Assembly (NCBI RefSeq): GCF_024868665.1
Contig: NC_079898.1
Location: 24,788,367-24,852,366 of the forward strand
Origin: Triplophysa rosa
Taxonomy: Eukaryota; Chordata; Actinopteri; Cypriniformes; Nemacheilidae
Direction of reading: 5' to 3'
Length of the DNA stretch: 64,000 nucleotides
The notes beneath the pieces were generated by a model, which did not search any database, had not been told where the DNA came from, and saw only the letters and a list, made by a program, of their open reading frames with translations. Both the position numbers and the translations under genes were made by a program. Shown piece after piece: positions 57,901 through 64,000 of the stretch (the first letter of the stretch is position 1; every line of letters starts with the position of its first letter).

Positions 57901-60900
57901 CATAACCTCCAATCCTGTATCTCATAACATCTGAGACTTGACTCCAACAAAAGTGAATGAGGTTTCGTTCTTTAATAAGCAACAAATCAATCTATTTGTG
58001 TTGCGCGTCTGTGAAGATTTTTCATTCAGGTCATTGTTTGTATTTGTTTACGGACCTCATGTCCTGATGAGTAATGACATCTCCAATATAAACAAATTGC
58101 TCTCGTTTATTGCTTAAAAAGCACTGGTCTTCATTGAGTTTTACTGCATAGAAAACAACCTAATGCAAAACAACTACGGTTGCACTCCACATAAAAAAGC
58201 GCAGATGTTTGGAGAGAAGGCGGCGAATACTACATTTAAAACATTTTCAGGTCAACGTGCTACGAGGCACAAGTGCTTTTTGACCGTTAAATGCGGAAGA
58301 ATTTAACCTCTGAAAACCTCAAATACGCAGCGCGGGTATCATCTCCTCAAGTGGATTTAAATCCAAATGATGCTTGAAAACCAGTCCAGATACTAAATCT
58401 CACTTCAGCTTCTGGAAAAGTGAGAGACATTCTCACTTTTTCTGGAGACATTCCCACGTGAACATTTAGTAAAGCTGTTGTCTTCCAGAACATATTTTTA
58501 GCATCAGACCTATTGGTACGTTGACAACTGGACGAGAGAGAATATTGACTGACTACATTCAGGTCGATTTGCCTTATTTAAAATGACTTGATTCAGATGT
58601 TGCTGGTTTTATCACTCTTCAGTCTCTAGCTTTCTCAAATATTACCATCTCATTATTCCATGCCTATTTATTGCTTTGTTTTGTAAGAAGCAGAATAATA
58701 TACAGTAGAGACAGTCGGTCATTATAGCAAAACACAAGACTGCACATTATCTCAAGCATTTGTTACGACAAAAGTGTTGACGACCAAACATTTGCAATGG
58801 CATTAAAAGTTTAGCAGCCACAATCAGTCTGTCATTTCCATGCGTCTGGCAGCAAGGCATTTCTAAATGAGACCGTTTACCCCCGGGACCGGCTTAATAA
58901 ACTCAATAATGAATTGCAGTGGGACAGTGCGGAACTGATGCATTTCCTAAGTGCTGGGGGGCAAGAGGGGCCGCAGACTTATTTAGGAATTAACCCCCTA
59001 CTGCAGGAGGGGGTCAGCTGGCTGGAACCGGGTCACAAACCCAATCAGCTGAGAGCAGTTTTGAGGGAGATGTCTTGGCACCAGACACAACCAATTTGGC
59101 CGAAAGAAAGTCCCACATTCTGCTGATCATCAGCACGCTCAGGGTGACCGAGCACAACTGAAGGGTGAAAACATGCACATTTCATCCTGATCTCAGCTGC
59201 TGTTGATGACCTCACATTCACGCGTTCTGATCTTCTCTGATCGTTTAACAGATTACTTTTTCAAACAAAACTCATGTTCAGTTTTAATCTAAAGCCTGAA
59301 GTTATTGTGGTCCACACTGTTAAAAACGAACAAAATTATTTTTTACCAGATTTTTTATGTATAATGTCCAGAAAACGGGAATTTTACACGTTTTCAAATT
59401 TTTTACAGTGAAAACGGTTACTTTTACGGTATATTTCTGATGCCCCAGCTGCCGAAAAAAAAAGTTTTTACAGGATTTTTTTGAATATACGGTATTTCCG
59501 TCTATTTTTTAAATACGGTAAAAAAACTGTCACATTACAGAAAAAGACTAGAAAAACATGGAAAATTTCATTTTACAGGAAAAACTTTTACGGTATATTT
59601 CTGGCGCCCCATTTACAGTAATGTGGAAAGATACAGTGCGGTTAAAAGTGTCCGAGACAATGCTGAAAATCAGGACAATGTACAAATTTTGAGTAGATTT
59701 TAGTTCATTTGCAAAAACAGATAATTAAAAAATTTTCAGAAATCATGTTTTTTGTGCATTCCAAATAATGTCAATCAAACTGCAGTTGGTAATAACAAAA
59801 AAAGTCTAAATATTATAAAACATATATAAAACTCTTATTTCTTTAACTCTAAAATGGAGTTTAAGAAATAATAAAATATTTATAACAAAAGATTTCTATG
59901 ATGTATTCTAGGTAAGTAATATAAAAAACATAAGCTTGTGATCTTGACCATGTTACTTTCACTTTTTCTGTCGAACATCGTATTTGTATTAAATTTGAAA
60001 CGAAATCCAAACAGAAGCGTTGTCATGAATGGTCCAACTGTATTTTTTAAGTGGATTGAAGGATTCATTTGATGTCTTACCGAAATCTCCTCAGGCAGTC
60101 CGTTGGACACCTCCACGGCCCTGTCGTCCAGCTGAACGTGACCTCGTGTCACAAACTGGATCACAGAGGAGCTGTCCTGTAAACCACACACATTCAAATA
60201 CACAGCTACTCTTTATATAAAGCCTCTGTAGAGACTACAGAGTTATCACTGTTTTATATCCAAGACACAGTTGTGGGAAAAATGAAGAGACCATTCCAAA
60301 TGTTCACTTAATCAGCATTTCTAGATGCATTGTGGTCGCTTCAGTCCAGCGTCTGTTGAATTTCAACACAATTTAACCTCAGGAGTGACAAAGTCATCCG
60401 ACGGCAATGTGAAAGACTGACAGCATGAAATAAAACACAATAAAAATCCAGGTTATAAATCATTTTTGAACTTTTCCTTAATACGTGTCGAAATATGACT
60501 GTTGTGTTGCTTAAAAGTGAATATGAGCTTGTTTTCTTTACAGTATTTGAGGTGTGAAAAAAGAGATCTTTTCTGTTATTTTCACCTGTTTGTCCAGTTT
60601 TCATTTTCTGCAGATAAATGAAAATAGAAGCAATATTTGTTTGGGGGAATTTGGGAGAAATATTGTTAGCACTTTGCAGAATAAAACAAAAATGATCATT
60701 TTACCTGAACACACACCTATAAATAGTAAATTCAGAAAAACTGAAAATAATTTGGAAATGGTCTCTTAATTTTTGCTGCGGCTGTATATCTCTTCATGTT
60801 AGATCCAAACGCTGTTAGGAACTTTATGTGGTTTGTAGTTTTAAAAGCACCATATTTAATCGTTAACGTGATTTACAGGTGCTTCTGGGTCATTTCAAAT

Positions 60901-61320
60901 CAGATTGGAGTGAATTCAATTGTAAACATGACGTACCCTCTGTAGTATTTCAGTGTTCAGTAGCATTCGCACATCTATACTTGTGGTGTCTTCTTTAGCC
61001 TGAGACGTCAGACTGCAGGAGATTGTCAAACAGGCGCGTCCCGGCCGGTCACAGTCCTGTACACACAGCATCACTGTTAGAGATCTGCTTTGACAGCTTC
61101 AAGTGCAGTGAATGTGTAAACATGGTAATAAAACATGAATGTTTGATTTTCACGCTGAGCGAAGCCTAACATTCAACAAAACCTTCAGTCATACCAAAAC
61201 TTTTCTGCCAGATTTGGTGAAGAAGGCAAAGATGGTGTGGAAGATGCTCTCTTTATCCTGTGGGATGGTGCAGGGCGTCGGGTTCTTGTGCCACGTGCAG
61301 TTCCCTCGACCTTCGGATAC
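54808..61320 (-). CDS. itga9: Integrin alpha-9, last five coding exons (partial)
   Basis: Single-pass adhesion receptor subunit that pairs with beta-1 and binds matrix ligands such as tenascin-C and osteopontin. Only the 3' part is in the window: 61195-61320, 60937-61056, 60081-60176, 57716-57835 and 54808-54906, all phase 0. They encode the end of the membrane-proximal calf region, the transmembrane helix (VVGWIIAISLLIGILIFLLL) and the tail (GFFRRHYREIIEAEKNRKDS .. SWDWVQ). The tail matches ITGA9 rather than ITGA4, as do NPTPC and IFHTIFAFFTKSGRKVL. Upstream exons are expected beyond 64 kb; none was recognised in 61.4-64.0 kb. Confidence 0.95.
55625..57127. repeat. Candidate hAT-like element with nested MITE in an itga9 intron
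   Basis: Left AGAGGTGACTCCGAATAGTC and right GACTAAGG-type complement (..TAGTCGAGGACACCCCTAG) look like diverged inverted ends. Inside, 55960-56420 resembles another repeat opening GGGATGTAACGATTCAC. Boundaries are tentative. Confidence 0.5.
57716..57835 (-). CDS. itga9: itga9 exon: transmembrane segment
   Basis: 120 nt encoding LLFEALHSQEPRGYVVGWII.. through LLLAVLLWK. About 24 hydrophobic residues follow PRGY and end at WK, the usual membrane exit. Acceptor TTCCAG, donor GTACCG. Confidence 0.95.
59325..59640. repeat. TTTTACGG/CCGTAAAA-rich repeat, copy 1
   Basis: Contains GCCCCAGCTGCC and repeated TTTTACGGTATATTTCTG words, shared with 61655-62050. Intronic in itga9. Confidence 0.65.
60081..60176 (-). 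CDS. itga9: itga9 exon: juxtamembrane calf region
   Basis: 96 nt encoding DSSSVIQFVTRGHVQLDDRA VEVSNGLPEEIS. Acceptor TTTACAG, donor GTAAGA. Confidence 0.93.
60265..60790. mobile_element. MITE with GAGACCATT ends
   Basis: Left ..AAATGAAGAGACCATTCCAAATG and right ATTTGGAAATGGTCTCTTAATT are inverted ends. The interior matches 12841-13345 word for word over many stretches. No coding capacity; lies between two itga9 exons. Confidence 0.72.
60937..61056 (-). CDS. itga9: itga9 exon: calf region
   Basis: 120 nt encoding DCDRPGRACLTISCSLTSQA.. and IDVRMLLNTEILQR. Acceptor TGTACAG, donor GTACGT. Confidence 0.93.
61195..61320 (-). CDS. itga9: itga9 exon: calf region with NPTPC
   Basis: 126 nt encoding VSEGRGNCTWHKNPTPCTIP.. 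and IFHTIFAFFTKSGRKVL. Two cysteines probably form the family disulphide; NCT is a potential N-glycosylation site. Acceptor GCCTGCAG, donor GTATGA. Confidence 0.93.
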
Positions 61321-63594
61321 CTGCAGGCACACAGGAGGATAATAAACTAAGTTTACATTCACATGCATTCATTTATCAGACGCTTTAATCCAAAGCAATT
61401 TACAAATGAAAGAGCATTTACCAAGGGTACAAACGATGGAATCGTTTGTATTCCAAACAGATACAAACATTACATCCTGTTTATATTTGGTTAACTGGTC
61501 ACAAACTGTGAACATAGTTTGTGTTGATCAGAATTATTTTTGTGCTCTGAATTAATGGCCATCACAAAACCAGTGAAATTTGGGAGATATTTAAAAACCA
61601 AACAACAAAAGGTTTAGCAAAAACATATATTATCACGTTCATTATTTGATTTTGAGAACATTTTACAGGGTAAAACCCCCCCCGTAATTTTACAGAATTT
61701 TCTGTTATTATTTGCAGACCTGCATTTTACTGTTTTTCTACGATGTATTTTTGAAATACGGTCAAAAAACTTAAAATTACAGGGAAAAGACCGCAAATTT
61801 AATTTTACAGTTTATTTATGGCGCCCCAGCTGCCAGAAATTTTTTTTTAACAAGATTTTAGTTTTGAAATTCAGTCAAAACTGTGCAATTACAGTAAAAG
61901 ACAGCAAATTTAAAAGAAAAACAGGGAAAACCATTTATTATATATATATCCATATATGCTGTAATTTTACAAGAAAAACTATTATTTTACGGTAAATTTC
62001 TGTTTTTTTACAGATTCTTTTTACAGCATACTGTAAACAGTTTTGGTTTGATATCCACTGTAAACAGAAGCAAGATGTGGGATTTGGCTTCATGGGAACG
62101 TGTGATGGTTGGGTGGGAATATTGGAAGGTGATGTTCCAGGATGTTCACGGACGTTATAAGTCATCCACTGATCTGAGACCAGCTGAGGTATTCAAATCA
62201 CAAAAGGAAGTTCAGTCCCAGCGGGATGTGAGAAGCTTTTCTCTGACAGCGCGCTCCATCTGGAGTGATTTAATGTCACGCTGTTCCTGCCCCGGGGAAC
62301 ACTTTACCTCTTCTCTCCGCTCAGACCTCCACGGAGGAACCATCTGAAGCGTTCACATTGTCATGAAGATGCAGACGATCTCACACGTGATTTGACCAGC
62401 CTGGTGAACAGTGTGCGTCATTCATGGAGAAATCTCTGTTGACTTTAGCAAAAGCTTCCATTTGCTCTCCATTTAATCTCATTGATATCTAGGAGAAATG
62501 ATTAAATTCTCATCCGTGGTTCTTCTTTCTCATTTAGAGCCGTGTGTGTTTTTATAACGCTGTGTGTTTGTTTTGTCAGTGTGAACCTTTGCTTCTCTTT
62601 ATTTGTGTTACTCAGGGTACGGTACACTGCCACTGTGCTGCAGGTTAGGCGGGGTGATCGGAAGCTTTTCCCCAGGTGTCTCATTCCAGCCTTCCATCAA
62701 AGTCTTCTAATCCCGTGATAAGTGATTCCATATGGGACATTCAGGGTGGGTCAAAAGTCTCCCCCGTTCACAGTAAACAGACGGATCCCGGACCTGATCT
62801 CGCTATATGGCAAACGTGAGGGTTAAACCAACATCATATGTGAGGCTGGTGTTGCATTTCTGCTTGTTGGAATGAAGCACATTGTGACACTATCCTCTGT
62901 TGTCTTAATAACCCTGTGGTCTCTATCAACTATAAACCTGAGGGCATTGACATTACTGAACTCTCGTCATGAACTCCGTGACTTCTGAACTTTAATCCAA
63001 AGTGACTTTTAACTACACATTTCTTTTATCTCCATGTGTCTTTCCTGGGTTCAAACCCATGACCTTTGTGTTGATAACACAATGCTCCATTGACCTACAG
63101 GAACACTTTGGTAAAACAATGTTATAAATGTAACCTTTAACATCTCCAAATTTGGTGTTTATTCATAAATCTTTACTATCGGTCACCCTTCATGTTTGTC
63201 TGTGGGTTTTGCAAATGTTTAACCAATGAAAAGTGTTGAAATGAGCTTGTCAACGTTAACAACACAGCATTTAATTATTTCAAAATATACACAGTTTTTC
63301 CTAAAATGTTGCAGTTTGGGAGAAACAAGGTTTCTACCCAAAAATGTCAATACATTTTTTTTCTGTGAACAGGGTATATGTGGAATGTCACGTGACTAAA
63401 CCACACAGGTCTCGTTATATCGGCTTGTTGGAAAAAGTGTATCAACCGTATTAACTATCAGGGATATCTAGGGACTTTTAAGGTAATCCGCTAACATAGC
63501 TAGCTGTTTCAGTTTTAGGTGCTTTGTGCTATTTTAATATTCAAATGTCTGTGAGAAGAAAAAAAAACTTTACTATATCAATCTGTTTATGTGA
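61321..63594. other. itga9 intron or upstream region, no exon recognised
   Basis: After the NPTPC exon no further itga9 exon was found to the window end. Contains the 61655-62050 repeat and otherwise unremarkable non-coding DNA. Confidence 0.45.
61655..62050. repeat. TTTTACGG-rich repeat, copy 2
   Basis: Shares GGCGCCCCAGCTGCCAGAAA and TTTTACAG words with 59325-59640. Confidence 0.65.
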
Positions 63595-63847
63595 TGGGCA
63601 TCGATTTTGATCATCTTTGCTAATCTTGGCTACTTGGGCCCAATTTGGACATGTTCACTTAGGGGTGTACTCACTTTTGTTATTGAGTGTTGAGGGTGTT
63701 GAGTTATTTTGAGGGGTTATACAAGCTGTACACTCACTACTTTATATTGTAGCAAAGTGTCATTTCTTCAGTGTTGTCACATGAAAATATATAAGAAAAT
63801 ATTTACTAAAATGTGAGGGGTGTACTCACTTCTGTGAGATACTGTAC
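63595..63847. mobile_element. Tc1/mariner-like 3' end fragment
   Basis: Contains GTACTCACTTTTGTTATTGA, ACAAGCTGTACACTCACTAC and ends GGGGTGTACTCACTTCTGTG AGATACTGTA, a widespread fish Tc1-like terminal sequence. No transposase frame; the rest may be deleted. Confidence 0.65.
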
Positions 63848-64000
63848 ACGTGTTTACACATTTTTCAGGTTTACAGTATGTACCCTGAATAAAAAAATCA
63901 TTTATTGAATTATTTAGTGACAAAAGATGTCAAAAAAGTCCTATATTATATAATTTCAGGGCATTTCCAAAAGAAACCATCGCTTTGTCCTGTTGTAAAT

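Noticed and set aside
62048..62347. A 99-aa + strand frame near the window end
   Set aside because: No recognisable domain, and it lies on the strand opposite itga9 in probable intron DNA.

Overview
The window looks like teleost nuclear DNA, probably from a cyprinid-like fish. The genes are split by GT-AG introns and read as vertebrate extracellular-matrix, integrin and translin-family proteins. The introns are packed with fish-type repeats: an L2 LINE, many short hAT-like elements with 8-bp target-site duplications, a Tc1-like end, and long microsatellites. There is no operon, CRISPR array, phage or bacterial feature. The species call is inference from gene and repeat style. All four genes lie on the minus strand.

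Region 1 (about 0.86-33.4 kb, possibly starting at 38.7 kb) is one complete long-chain collagen VI gene, best called col6a4-like. I could assemble 38 coding exons whose phases all agree (8,085 nt, 2,694 aa). In order they encode a signal peptide, nine N-terminal von Willebrand A (vWA) domains (called N9 to N1 here), a Cys-rich hinge, a triple helix of about 340 residues built from small Gly-X-Y exons, two C-terminal vWA domains (C1, C2), an acidic linker and a C-terminal Kunitz domain. The helix has two RGD motifs, a Cys near position 50 and a few interruptions. There is no fibronectin III domain before the Kunitz domain, which argues against col6a3. Its introns hold an antisense L2 LINE with an intact reverse transcriptase reading frame, a 2.3-kb inverted-repeat transposon and at least ten MITE-like elements.

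Region 2 (42.1-45.7 kb) is a five-coding-exon gene for a 395-aa, probably nuclear protein that I do not recognise, with a convincing TATA/CCAAT promoter. Region 3 (47.2-50.4 kb) is a complete six-exon tsnax gene (TRAX, 267 aa) with all four putative catalytic acidic residues. Region 4 (54.8-61.3 kb) is the 3' end of itga9 (integrin alpha-9): the last five coding exons through the transmembrane helix and cytoplasmic tail. The rest of itga9 lies beyond 64 kb or was not recognised.

The collagen VI chain and integrin alpha-9 are both matrix-adhesion proteins, but nothing here shows a shared pathway. I see no new multi-gene system. The most notable observations are a collagen exon whose splice donor seems to lie in a repeat insertion, a tandem triplication that sets the itga9 stop codon, selective loss of metal-site residues across the vWA array, and an unrecognised nuclear gene.
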